Positions 1 to 6,342 of a stretch of 15,057 bases of DNA are shown piece by piece (the stretch's first letter is position 1; each line of letters starts with the position of its first letter). The notes beneath the pieces were generated by a model. The model made no database searches. It saw only the letters and a program-made list of their open reading frames with translations, and was not told the DNA's origin. The stretch is from Elusimicrobiota bacterium (GTDB lineage Bacteria > Elusimicrobiota > UBA8919): positions 1 to 15,057 of the forward strand of contig DMMW01000075.1 of the NCBI GenBank assembly GCA_003452965.1. The letters run 5' to 3'. A program made the position numbers and the translations under genes.

Positions 1-2
1 CC

Positions 3-31
3 TTGACAATAAGTATATTTATTGCTATGAT
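3..31 (+). promoter_or_regulatory. sigma70-type promoter of the abiE operon
   Basis: A perfect -35 hexamer TTGACA (3-8) is followed after exactly 17 nt by TATGAT (26-31), one mismatch from the TATAAT consensus. Transcription would begin near 37-40, leaving a short leader of about 20 nt before the antitoxin start. A strong promoter directly ahead of the antitoxin gene fits a self-repressed toxin-antitoxin operon. This is read from sequence only. Confidence 0.75.
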
Positions 32-35
32 ACTT
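11..35. promoter_or_regulatory. inverted repeat inside the promoter, candidate AbiEi operator
   Basis: AAGTAT (11-16) and ATACTT (30-35) are perfect inverted 6-mers separated by 13 nt. The right arm overlaps the -10 element. Known AbiEi antitoxins repress their own promoter by binding inverted repeats with an N-terminal winged helix. The position suits an operator, but the arms are short and AT-rich, so chance is a real alternative. Confidence 0.35.
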
Positions 36-46
36 GCAGATAATGT

Positions 47-52
47 AAAGGA
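47..52 (+). promoter_or_regulatory. ribosome binding site that decides the antitoxin start
   Basis: AAAGGA (47-52) lies 8 nt before the ATG at 61. The earlier ATGs at 52 and 55 overlap or abut this motif and would have no usable Shine-Dalgarno sequence. The ATG at 61 is therefore the likelier start. Confidence 0.55.
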
Positions 53-60
53 TGATGTAT

Positions 61-843
61 ATGATTATAAATAAATATCCTAAAAAAAATATTTTAGCTA
101 TTCTTAATAAGGAAGGAAGAGAAATTTATGGATTTGACGAAATAGTAAAATTATCAGGATTAGATAGAAAACATGTTTGGTATATTCTTTCGCGTTTGAA
201 AAATAAAGGAAGACTTATTCGGTTAGAAAAAGGAAAGTATTTATATGTTCCCGAGGGATTTGAAGGGAATTGGACGGGGAATAGTTATCTTATTGCCTCA
301 AATCTAATTAAACCATATGCTATAGCATATTGGTCGGCATTAAATTACTGGCATTATACAGAACAGATACCTTCAACTATATTTATTCAATCGGTTAAAA
401 GAAAACTTCACAAAACAAAAAATATATTTGGTGTTGAATATAAATTAATTACTGTTGGGAAAAGTAATTTTTTTGGATTAACCACTATATGGGAAAATCA
501 TCGCAAAATTAAGATAACTGATAAAGAAAAAACTATTATAGATTGTCTTGATTATCCAGAATATTGCGGTGGATTATCTGAATTGATTAAAGGTGTTCAA
601 TATGGTTTTAAAAATAAGGAATTAAACGTAAGAAAACTGATAAATTATGCAGGCAGAATATCAAACAGGACTGTTATGAAACGACTTGGATATATTCTTG
701 AAAAATCAAAAATCAGGTTATCTGAAAAGTTAATAAATAAAATTAGGAATAAAATAAGTGAGGGATATTCTTTACTTGACCCAACGATGCCTAATACTGG
801 TAAATTAAATAGTCGTTGGAGATTAAAATTAAATCTGTTTTAA
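61..843 (+). CDS. abiEi: AbiEi-like antitoxin, type IV toxin-antitoxin system
   Basis: 260 aa from the ATG at 61, chosen over 52 because of the AAAGGA motif. Residues 8-63 form a winged-helix DNA-binding domain: a helix rich in Ile and Leu, a recognition segment around LSGLDRKHVWYILSRLKNKG, and a wing ending LEKGKYLYVP. Residues 75-185 look like the AbiEi antitoxin core seen in COG5340-type proteins (NSYLIASNLIKPYAIAYWSA, then a Thr-Asp-Lys-Glu-Lys-Thr segment near 153-158 and a Cys-Leu-Asp motif). The basic, Leu/Ile-rich C-terminal part (190-260) is less conserved in the family. In this family the antitoxin represses the operon and counters the toxin without needing stable binding to it. The toxin gene follows after 12 nt. 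The family call is strong. The exact antitoxin mechanism here is inferred from the family. Confidence 0.85.
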   Translation: MIINKYPKKNILAILNKEGREIYGFDEIVKLSGLDRKHVWYILSRLKNKGRLIRLEKGKYLYVPEGFEGNWTGNSYLIASNLIKPYAIAYWSALNYWHYTEQIPSTIFIQSVKRKLHKTKNIFGVEYKLITVGKSNFFGLTTIWENHRKIKITDKEKTIIDCLDYPEYCGGLSELIKGVQYGFKNKELNVRKLINYAGRISNRTVMKRLGYILEKSKIRLSEKLINKIRNKISEGYSLLDPTMPNTGKLNSRWRLKLNLF

Positions 844-855
844 AATATCATTTAT

Positions 856-1695
856 ATGATTTCTGATCAAGAAATACGATATTCAGCGAAATTAAATGGA
901 GTGGCACCGAGGATAGTTGAAAAGGATTATCATATAGGCTTATTTCTCAGAGAAATAGGTAAAAGCAAAGAAAAACAATATTTTATTTTTAAGGGTGGTA
1001 CTGCTTTAAGAAAATGTTTTTTTAAAAACTATAGGTTTTCTGAGGACATTGATTTTACTGTAACAAAAAGAGCATTAAATAATAGAAGGATTCTAATAGA
1101 TATTTTTAACACTTTATGTAATAAATGTAACAAAGATTTTGGTACTACATTTAGATTTTTCAATATTACTACTGAAAGGGAAGTATATGGACAGGAATCG
1201 TATAAGACAGTGATTCATTACAATGGATTTGAAGGTATCGGAAAAATAAATATTGATATGACATTTTATGAAAAAGTTGAAATACGTCCATATACAAGGC
1301 AAATAAAGCATCTTTATTCTGATAAATCAGATTTTGGAAGAACTTATTTGAGAGTATATCGGTTAGAAGAAATAATAGCTGAAAAATTAAGAGCAACCGC
1401 ATATATTCATTATTATCCTCGTAATAGAGATATATATGATATTTGGTACTTGAGTGAATCAGCAAAATTAAAACATAAACAAATAGCGAAAGTATTTATT
1501 GAAAAGTGTAATTTCAAAAGAATAGACCCTCTGCTAATTGAAAAGATAGACAATGTTTATCTCGAGAAGTTTAAAAAATCATGGCAGGCTCAGATTGGAC
1601 ATCAGATAAATAATTTACCTGATTTTAGTAAAATAAAAAGAGAATTCCTTCAATTCACAAGAGATATAATACGTATTATTAAGGGACTAAAATAA
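856..1695 (+). CDS. abiEii: AbiEii-like toxin, nucleotidyltransferase
   Basis: 279 aa, the usual size for this family. It carries the nucleotidyltransferase signature: KGGTALRK at residues 46-53, then SEDIDF at 62-67 with the two metal-binding acids D64 and D66. A third beta-strand acidic segment, INIDMTF, is at 131-137. The AbiEii-typical C-terminal motifs follow: EEIIAEKLRA (171-180) with the conserved lysine and RDIYDIW (191-197). AbiEii/MenA-type toxins transfer nucleotides to cellular RNA targets and slow growth, giving phage abortive infection or plasmid or island maintenance. All the key residues are present, so the toxin should be active. It has no clear Shine-Dalgarno sequence of its own and starts 12 nt after the antitoxin stop, which suggests translational coupling. 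No phage or transposon gene lies next to the pair in this window. Confidence 0.88.
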   Translation: MISDQEIRYSAKLNGVAPRIVEKDYHIGLFLREIGKSKEKQYFIFKGGTALRKCFFKNYRFSEDIDFTVTKRALNNRRILIDIFNTLCNKCNKDFGTTFRFFNITTEREVYGQESYKTVIHYNGFEGIGKINIDMTFYEKVEIRPYTRQIKHLYSDKSDFGRTYLRVYRLEEIIAEKLRATAYIHYYPRNRDIYDIWYLSESAKLKHKQIAKVFIEKCNFKRIDPLLIEKIDNVYLEKFKKSWQAQIGHQINNLPDFSKIKREFLQFTRDIIRIIKGLK

Positions 1696-1779
1696 AGGTA
1701 ATTTCTGAGTAATGTATTACAAAAAGATTATTCGTTTACTTTTTCCTTATAACTTATAGCTCACAACCTGTATTATAAC

Positions 1780-2538
1780 ATGTTTCCGACGCTTTTTAAA
1801 TTAGGTCCTGTTGAGATTCATACTTACGGTGTTTTTGTTGCACTTGGTTTTTTTATTGGGTTTAAGGTGTTGTTATATTATGGAAAAAAAATAAATATTT
1901 CAGTATCTTTGATAGAATCGCTGACATTCTTGGTTTTTATTTTTTCTATTATTGGTGCCAGGATTTTTTATGTTTTAATTTCTTGGGGTGAATTTAGAGA
2001 TAATTTTTTAGATGTTTTCAAAGTTTGGCAAGGCGGGCTTGTTTTTTGGGGTGGATTTTTGGGCGGAGCATTGACGGTTATAATTTTCGCACTAAAAAAT
2101 AAAATTTCAATCTGGAAAATGGGTGATGCTTTTGCACCGGCTTTAGCGATTGGACATGCACTCGGAAGAATCGGATGCTTTTTTGCAGGTTGCTGTTACG
2201 GTAAACCGAATGATTCGTTTTTTGGCGTGCTTTTTCCTAAAGAGTCGTTAGCACCATGTGATGTTAAACGTTTGCCGACCCAATTGATTTCAGCTGTTTT
2301 ACTTCTTATATTGTTTTTCATTTTAAAATATTTTTGGAACAAAAAACGATTTGATGGGCAGGTTATGTTGGTTTATGTAATTCTTTATTCTTTAGGCAGG
2401 TTTTTCATTGAATTTTTTAGAGGCGATTTCAGGGGATATATGATTTTAGGTATTACACCGACACAGATTGTAGCGATTATAGTTTTTGTTATTAGTTTTG
2501 TATTCTACTATAAAAAAGTATCAAAGATGTCGTCATGA
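1780..2538 (+). CDS. lgt: prolipoprotein diacylglyceryl transferase
   Basis: 252 aa, polytopic inner-membrane enzyme. It moves diacylglycerol from phosphatidylglycerol to the lipobox cysteine of prolipoproteins, the first step in making bacterial lipoproteins. Family landmarks in order: the N-terminal LGPVEIHTYG (8-17), GARIFYV (59-65), QGGLVFWGGFLGG (84-96), the Lgt signature HALGRIGCFFAGCCYG (126-141) with the essential arginine R130, RLPTQ (164-168), and GRFFIEFFRGD (206-216). About seven hydrophobic segments span the chain. The loop that carries His103 in E. coli (FHGG) reads FWGG here, so Trp90 replaces that histidine. The Cys-rich variant of the signature is known in other phyla. The start ATG has no obvious Shine-Dalgarno sequence, but the protein begins exactly where the family does. 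It stands alone, 84 nt after abiEii. Confidence 0.95.
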   Translation: MFPTLFKLGPVEIHTYGVFVALGFFIGFKVLLYYGKKINISVSLIESLTFLVFIFSIIGARIFYVLISWGEFRDNFLDVFKVWQGGLVFWGGFLGGALTVIIFALKNKISIWKMGDAFAPALAIGHALGRIGCFFAGCCYGKPNDSFFGVLFPKESLAPCDVKRLPTQLISAVLLLILFFILKYFWNKKRFDGQVMLVYVILYSLGRFFIEFFRGDFRGYMILGITPTQIVAIIVFVISFVFYYKKVSKMSS

Positions 2539-2559
2539 AATGGCAGAAAAAAATTCGAT

Positions 2560-2596
2560 GACCCCGCCACTAATTCTTTTGCGGGTAAACAAGGTC
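2560..2596 (+). repeat. two-step hairpin after lgt
   Basis: Outer arms GACC (2560-2563) and GGTC (2593-2596) enclose inner arms CCGC (2564-2567) and GCGG (2581-2584). This gives an 8-bp GC-rich stem with a one-sided internal loop and a 13-nt apical loop. It starts 21 nt after the lgt stop. No T-run follows, so it is not a standard intrinsic terminator. It could protect the 3' end of the lgt mRNA. Confidence 0.4.
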
Positions 2597-2598
2597 AG

Positions 2599-2639
2599 CA
2601 ACTACAATGAAAAAATATTATATATATATTATGTAGTTG
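2599..2639. repeat. 8-bp inverted repeat with AT-rich loop
   Basis: CAACTACA (2599-2606) is the perfect reverse complement of TGTAGTTG (2632-2639). The 25-nt loop is almost only A and T. CAACTAC recurs twice more downstream (2711-2717 and 2728-2734), so this arm belongs to a small local repeat family. Confidence 0.5.
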
Positions 2640-2656
2640 TCAAACTTGCTTGACAA
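2637..2656. repeat. 7-bp hairpin overlapping the preceding inverted repeat
   Basis: TTGTCAA (2637-2643) pairs perfectly with TTGACAA (2650-2656) around a 6-nt loop. The left arm shares three bases with the right arm of the inverted repeat at 2599-2639, so the two structures cannot both form fully. Confidence 0.45.
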
Positions 2657-2695
2657 TGTTTGATGTTATGTGGTTGATATTTTAATGGTAAAGGC

Positions 2696-2711
2696 GATTA
2701 GCAATCTAATC
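2696..2711 (+). repeat. 6-bp hairpin in the rluD leader
   Basis: GATTAG (2696-2701) and CTAATC (2706-2711) are perfect complements around the tetraloop CAAT. The structure sits about 45 nt before the pseudouridine synthase start and overlaps the first copy of the 17-nt tandem repeat. Confidence 0.4.
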
Positions 2712-2734
2712 AACTACGCAATCTGAGCAACTAC
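2701..2734. repeat. two tandem copies of a 17-nt repeat
   Basis: GCAATCTAATCAACTAC (2701-2717) is followed directly by GCAATCTGAGCAACTAC (2718-2734), identical at 15 of 17 positions. The CAACTAC end matches the arm at 2599-2605. The repeat lies between lgt and the pseudouridine synthase gene and appears noncoding. Confidence 0.7.
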
Positions 2735-2756
2735 AGTTGAAAGTCCTAAATTGTTT

Positions 2757-3656
2757 ATGGAAAATCAAGAAAAAGTTATTTCAGATAAGGAAAAAATGCG
2801 GTTGGATAATTTTTTAAAAGAAAAATATCCGGATTATTCGCGCGGTTATTTTCAGCGATTAATAAAGAATGGTTTTGTTAAAATAAATGGAAAGTTTTCG
2901 CAATCAGGAAATAAACTGCGATTAAATGATGTTATAGATATTGAATTTGTAAGCAAAGAAGAAAAAATATTGCCTGCAGAAATTCCTATAGATATAATTT
3001 ATGAAGATAAAGATATAATTGTTATAAATAAACAGCCGAATCTTGTGGTTCATCCAGCCGGTCGGCACAAAACGGATACTCTTGTTAATGGATTGCTATA
3101 CTATTTTAAAGGTAAACTTGCACCGTTTCTTATTCATAGGCTGGATAAAGATACTTCGGGTGTTATTGTTGTTGCAAAAACAGAAATAGCAAAGGAGTTT
3201 TTGTCAAGACAGTTCCATCAACGGATGATAGATAAAAAATATTTAACTATTGTTAATTGCGTAATTAAAGAGTCGGAGGGTACTATTGATGCGCCGATTG
3301 GAAGGTCAAATGAAGATAGAAAGAAGTTCATAGTCGGTTCGAGAGCAAATAGGGAGTCAAAGACATTTTTTAAAGTTATTAAACGGTTTAAAAATACAAC
3401 TTATCTTGAAGTTAAACCATATACAGGTAGAACACATCAGATAAGGGTTCATCTTGCTTATATAGGTCATCCGGTTTTAGGTGATACAGAATATGGGATA
3501 CAGTCGGAATTGGCGAATAGGCAATTGTTGCATGCTTCAAGTATCGGATTTTTGCATCCCAAAACAAAAAAAAAGGTTGAGTTTTCGGCATCTTTGCCGG
3601 AAGATTTTAAGAAAGCATTGAAAATACTTGAGGCAGAGAATATAGAAAATATTTAG
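2757..3656 (+). CDS. rluD: RluA/RluD-family 23S rRNA pseudouridine synthase
   Basis: 299 aa from the ATG at 2757. A TTG two codons upstream (2751) is possible, but neither start has a clear Shine-Dalgarno sequence. Residues 13-65 form an S4 RNA-binding domain (RLDNFLKEKYPDYSRGYFQ, then INGK). The catalytic domain follows: IYEDKDIIVINKQPNLVVHP (81-100), the RluA active-site motif HRLDKDTSG (127-135) with catalytic Asp130, and GRTHQIRVHL (224-233). The enzyme isomerises uridines in structured RNA. With an N-terminal S4 domain the closest match is RluD, which modifies helix 69 of 23S rRNA, but RluC and YlyB-like members share this layout and the target cannot be read from the sequence. It is followed 42 nt later by a gene for an exported coiled-coil protein and may share its transcript. 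Confidence 0.9.
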   Translation: MENQEKVISDKEKMRLDNFLKEKYPDYSRGYFQRLIKNGFVKINGKFSQSGNKLRLNDVIDIEFVSKEEKILPAEIPIDIIYEDKDIIVINKQPNLVVHPAGRHKTDTLVNGLLYYFKGKLAPFLIHRLDKDTSGVIVVAKTEIAKEFLSRQFHQRMIDKKYLTIVNCVIKESEGTIDAPIGRSNEDRKKFIVGSRANRESKTFFKVIKRFKNTTYLEVKPYTGRTHQIRVHLAYIGHPVLGDTEYGIQSELANRQLLHASSIGFLHPKTKKKVEFSASLPEDFKKALKILEAENIENI

Positions 3657-3698
3657 CCAAGTCTCAAACCCGCATTGGGCTCTGGCAAAAGATTTGTT

Positions 3699-4223
3699 AT
3701 GAAAAAAGTTAATTTATATTTGATTAACATTATTTTATTTCTCACGGGATTTAATTGCAGTATACTCTTTTCTCAGGAAGTTAATAAATTAAATATATCC
3801 GCTAATGATATTGCTGTTATGAATTTGAAGGATAGTTTTGTTGAAATAAGCAGTTCAATTGCAAATATAAAAACTTCTATTAAAATGTCGGATGATTTAT
3901 CAAATACAATAACTGAAAAAATGTTTAATATTGAAAAGAAAATTATAGAATTAAACAAGAATATGGAAGAAATATCCTTAATTAATAATCGTATTGCTAA
4001 TGTAGAGGATAATAATAAAAAAGAAGTATTAATATTAAAGGACAGCATCAAATCTAATGAAGATGCGTTAAAAATTATTTTGAATGATATTCATTATTTG
4101 CGTGAAAAAATAAACACTGACAAAAAACCTGTAATTAATAATAAAAAACAGGTAAAAGAATATGTTCCATATATTGCCATGGGAGTATCGTTACTTTCCT
4201 TCATTATTGCTGTATCCCATTAG
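3699..4223 (+). CDS. unrecognised exported coiled-coil protein with C-terminal membrane segment
   Basis: 174 aa from the ATG at 3699. The frame is open from a TTG at 3675, but starting at 3699 puts MKK followed by a hydrophobic stretch at residues 5-24, a clear signal peptide or signal anchor, possibly cut near FSQ (24-26). Residues 45-140 are highly charged, rich in Lys, Asn, Ile and Ser, with heptad-like hydrophobic spacing, so they are probably one long coiled coil. Residues 157-172 (PYIAMGVSLLSFIIAV) form a second membrane segment, and only two residues follow it. The chain therefore appears tethered at one or both ends with a helical rod in the periplasm or outside. I do not recognise the family. 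It lies 42 nt after the pseudouridine synthase gene and before a new promoter, so it may be the last gene of that unit. Confidence 0.7.
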   Translation: MKKVNLYLINIILFLTGFNCSILFSQEVNKLNISANDIAVMNLKDSFVEISSSIANIKTSIKMSDDLSNTITEKMFNIEKKIIELNKNMEEISLINNRIANVEDNNKKEVLILKDSIKSNEDALKIILNDIHYLREKINTDKKPVINNKKQVKEYVPYIAMGVSLLSFIIAVSH

Positions 4224-4244
4224 TATATTCAACGTTACCCAGCA

Positions 4245-4273
4245 TTGACAAACCGTTATAATTTTTATAAAAT
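4245..4273 (+). promoter_or_regulatory. sigma70-type promoter of ilvE
   Basis: TTGACA (4245-4250) is a perfect -35 hexamer. A 17-nt spacer leads to TAAAAT (4268-4273), one mismatch from TATAAT. Transcription would start near 4280, giving a leader of about 40 nt with no visible attenuator or leader peptide. This promoter separates ilvE from the upstream gene pair. Confidence 0.7.
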
Positions 4274-4309
4274 CAATAAGATTAATATTAGATAATACTT
4301 ATTAAATTC

Positions 4310-4314
4310 GGAGG
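4310..4314 (+). promoter_or_regulatory. strong ribosome binding site of ilvE
   Basis: GGAGG (4310-4314) lies 6 nt before the ATG at 4321. It fixes the ilvE start and shows that this genome does use Shine-Dalgarno initiation, although several neighbours lack it. Confidence 0.8.
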
Positions 4315-4320
4315 TTTTTT

Positions 4321-5241
4321 ATGTCCTTGAGCGAAGGCAAAATCTGGTTTGACGGCAAATTAGTAGATTGGCAGGATGCAAAAATTCATGTATTGTCGCA
4401 CGTTGTGCATTACGGTTCATCAATTTTTGAAGGGATTAGATGCTATAATACTGATAATGGACCTGCAATATTCAGATTAGAATCTCATATTGACCGACTA
4501 TATGATTCGGCAAAAATATATAGGATGGATGTTCCTTTTGCTAAAAAGGAATTTTTGAGTGCGAGCATAGAAGTTGTAAGGATAAACAAGTTTAAAGAAT
4601 GTTATATTAGACCAATTGTTTTCCGCGGATACGGGGAGATGGGAGTAAATCCCTTGAAAAATCCCGTAAATTGTGCTATTGCAGCGTGGGAATGGGGTGC
4701 ATATCTCGGAAAAGATGCCTTGGAAAAGGGTGCTTCTATTCATGTATCTTCCTGGCGTCGTCCCGCACCCGATACTTTTCCGGCACTTGCAAAAGCGGGT
4801 GGAAATTATCTAAACTCACAACTTATAAAGATGGAAGCAATAAATAGTGGTTATGAGGAAGCGATTGTTCTGGACGTTTATGGATATGTTTCCGAAGCAT
4901 CCGGCGAAAATATTTTTATTATTAAAAATGGGGTAATTTTTACTCCGCCGACAAGTTCTTCTATACTTGCAGGTATTACAAGACATACAATTTTTACTCT
5001 TGCAAGAGATATGGGTTTAAGGATTGAACAGCATTCTATTCCCAGAGAATCATTGTATATTGCGGATGAGGTGTTTTTGAGCGGTACGGCGGCCGAAATT
5101 ACACCAGTCTCAAAAATTGATAAAATTGTTATCGGTAACGGAAAGTGTGGAGAAATAACACAAAAACTTCAGAAACAATATTTTGATTTGATAAGAGGGA
5201 AAATCAATGACAAATATAATTGGCTTACATACGTGAAATAG
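4321..5241 (+). CDS. ilvE: branched-chain amino acid aminotransferase
   Basis: 306 aa, the normal length for IlvE. It is a PLP-dependent fold-type IV transaminase that interconverts leucine, isoleucine and valine with their 2-oxo acids, using glutamate/2-oxoglutarate. Landmarks: IWFDGKLVDWQDAKIHVLSH (8-27), the group-defining HYGSSIFEGIRCY (30-42), RPIVFRGYGEMGVNP (97-111), ALAKAGGNYLNS (155-166) with the PLP lysine K158, the class-IV signature region with SEASGENIF (191-199), and LSGTAAEITPV (253-263). The acidic and aromatic residues that bind PLP phosphate are in place. The gene has its own promoter and ribosome binding site and seems monocistronic, with a repeat-bearing gap behind it. D-amino-acid transaminase and aminodeoxychorismate lyase share the fold, but the FEGIR motif and the overall length favour IlvE. 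Confidence 0.95.
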   Translation: MSLSEGKIWFDGKLVDWQDAKIHVLSHVVHYGSSIFEGIRCYNTDNGPAIFRLESHIDRLYDSAKIYRMDVPFAKKEFLSASIEVVRINKFKECYIRPIVFRGYGEMGVNPLKNPVNCAIAAWEWGAYLGKDALEKGASIHVSSWRRPAPDTFPALAKAGGNYLNSQLIKMEAINSGYEEAIVLDVYGYVSEASGENIFIIKNGVIFTPPTSSSILAGITRHTIFTLARDMGLRIEQHSIPRESLYIADEVFLSGTAAEITPVSKIDKIVIGNGKCGEITQKLQKQYFDLIRGKINDKYNWLTYVK

Positions 5242-5245
5242 AAAC

Positions 5246-5349
5246 AATTACGATGATTATAAAAGAAAAGGCGGATTACAGGGATTAAAAATATCAAATT
5301 AAATATATTTCAATAATCACCGTAATCTTATTCTATAATCCCAGTAATC
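5246..5349. repeat. four 14-nt mini-repeats in opposed pairs
   Basis: The unit is TAATCNCNGTAATC. Forward copies are at 5314-5327 (TAATCACCGTAATC) and 5336-5349 (TAATCCCAGTAATC), 22 nt apart. Reverse copies are at 5274-5287 (GATTACAGGGATTA) and 5246-5259 (AATTACGATGATTA, two mismatches). The pairs face each other around position 5298, and each reverse copy can pair with a forward one (5274 with 5336, 13 of 14; 5246 with 5314, 12 of 14). ATATTTTT follows the last copy. The block fills the gap between ilvE and the next gene and could end or attenuate transcription, or be a dispersed mini-repeat. Two more copies are at 8162-8197. Confidence 0.7.
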
Positions 5350-5357
5350 ATATTTTT

Positions 5358-5795
5358 ATGAAATTACAATCACATATTATTATTTCATTTTCAGTTTCTG
5401 CATTTTTATATTTTATTTTCAGATCATATATTTTATCGTTATCTTCTTTTATTGTTGGAATATTCATAGACCTTGACCATTTTTTTGAATATTTTTATCA
5501 TTGCGGATTTGAATTAAATGTTAAAAAATTTTTTAAATTAGCAGAAGAATATGCATATAAAAAAACATTTTTGCTTCTACACAGTTGGGAGTTGTTTTTA
5601 ATCTTTTCTGCATTGATATTTTTTAGTTCTGCAAACGAAATATTGTTCGGTGTTTATGTCGCTTATACAATTCATTTGCTGTTTGACCAGTTCGGAAATT
5701 TAAGCAAGCCGCTTAGTTATTCGTTTATTTATAGATGGAAAAATAAGTTCAGTGCGGAGAAACTATGGCGTACCGACTTACTCGGTTGCAAGTAA
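5358..5795 (+). CDS. small polytopic membrane protein, possible metal-dependent hydrolase
   Basis: 145 aa and strongly hydrophobic, with three or four membrane segments (about 8-27, 28-38, 78-91, 96-110). Charged residues that could bind metal sit at membrane borders: H6, then DLDH at 38-41, LLHSWE at 73-78 with H75, and HLLFDQ at 106-111 with H106 and D110. That spacing of His and Asp in a small membrane protein resembles the membrane-bound metal-dependent hydrolases of the YdjM/DUF457 type, but the match is by motif feel only and the function is unproven. The ATG has no clear Shine-Dalgarno sequence. The final 31 nt overlap the start of the LysM gene in another frame, so the two are probably co-translated and part of one envelope-related unit. 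Confidence 0.7.
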   Translation: MKLQSHIIISFSVSAFLYFIFRSYILSLSSFIVGIFIDLDHFFEYFYHCGFELNVKKFFKLAEEYAYKKTFLLLHSWELFLIFSALIFFSSANEILFGVYVAYTIHLLFDQFGNLSKPLSYSFIYRWKNKFSAEKLWRTDLLGCK

Positions 5796-6337
5796 TATTT
5801 TTAATAGGCATATTTTTTCTTGTGTTTAATATTTGTAATAGGATATATCGTGCATGGCTTAGTTCTAACAGAAAAGCACCTGTTGTTCTACAACAAGAAG
5901 AAAATGAATATGAATTGGTTGAAGAAAGGTTCCGTAAAGAGCAACAGTTAAAAAATATCGAAAGCACAGCAAGGCAGCATATCGCTATAACCGGTGAGAA
6001 AATCAGAATTAAGAAAAGAGATGGGTACGATGTAGCTCCGGCTCAAGAAGTGTTAAGAAAAGCCAAAGATTCATTTACAGCATCCGATTATGAAATTGCT
6101 CTGGTATATTCAAGAGAATCTTCAGTGCTGATTGATTCCGCAAGTAAAATAGCAATCCCTAAAAGGGTACATATTGTTCAAAGCGGTGATTGTCTTTGGT
6201 ATATATCAAAAAAGTATTTTAAAAGAGGTTCTAATTGGTATGATATTTGGAAAGCTAACGAAGAAAAAATTCCTGATTTTGATCTTATCTATAGAAACCA
6301 GAGTATAGTAATACCCGCAATCCAGAAAAATTCCTGA
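5765..6337 (+). CDS. membrane-anchored LysM-domain protein
   Basis: 190 aa. The ATG at 5765 is supported by GGAGA (5756-5760) with short spacing, inside the 3' end of the preceding gene. Residues 9-23 form a single N-terminal membrane anchor. Residues 42-133 are charged and helical, and the part LRKAKDSFTASDYEIALVYS (97-116) recalls the alanine-rich helical repeats of DUF4398-type envelope proteins. Residues 135-183 are a LysM domain: VHIVQSGDCLWYISKKYF, then WYDIWKAN, and a closing NQSIVIP. LysM binds N-acetylglucosamine-containing glycans, so the protein probably contacts peptidoglycan from the cytoplasmic membrane. No catalytic domain is present. It is followed 5 nt later by xseA, an unrelated DNA-repair gene that likely shares the transcript. 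Confidence 0.85.
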   Translation: MAYRLTRLQVIFLIGIFFLVFNICNRIYRAWLSSNRKAPVVLQQEENEYELVEERFRKEQQLKNIESTARQHIAITGEKIRIKKRDGYDVAPAQEVLRKAKDSFTASDYEIALVYSRESSVLIDSASKIAIPKRVHIVQSGDCLWYISKKYFKRGSNWYDIWKANEEKIPDFDLIYRNQSIVIPAIQKNS

Positions 6338-6342
6338 TATTT

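Noticed and set aside
1114..1465. Open frames on the minus strand inside abiEii and similar minus-strand frames across the window
   Set aside because: They lie wholly inside well-supported plus-strand genes, have low-complexity products and match no family I know.
1709..1720. GTAATGTATTAC near-palindrome between abiEii and lgt
   Set aside because: It is a short AT-rich palindrome with no T-run, no promoter nearby and no second copy, so chance is sufficient.
2650..2686. TTGACA at 2650 as a promoter for rluD
   Set aside because: No acceptable -10 hexamer lies 16-18 nt downstream, and the TTGACA is explained as the right arm of a hairpin.
3656..3698. Possible stem formed by GCCA and TGGC between rluD and the coiled-coil gene
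   Set aside because: It offers only four pairs across a long loop with poor inner pairing, too weak to call.
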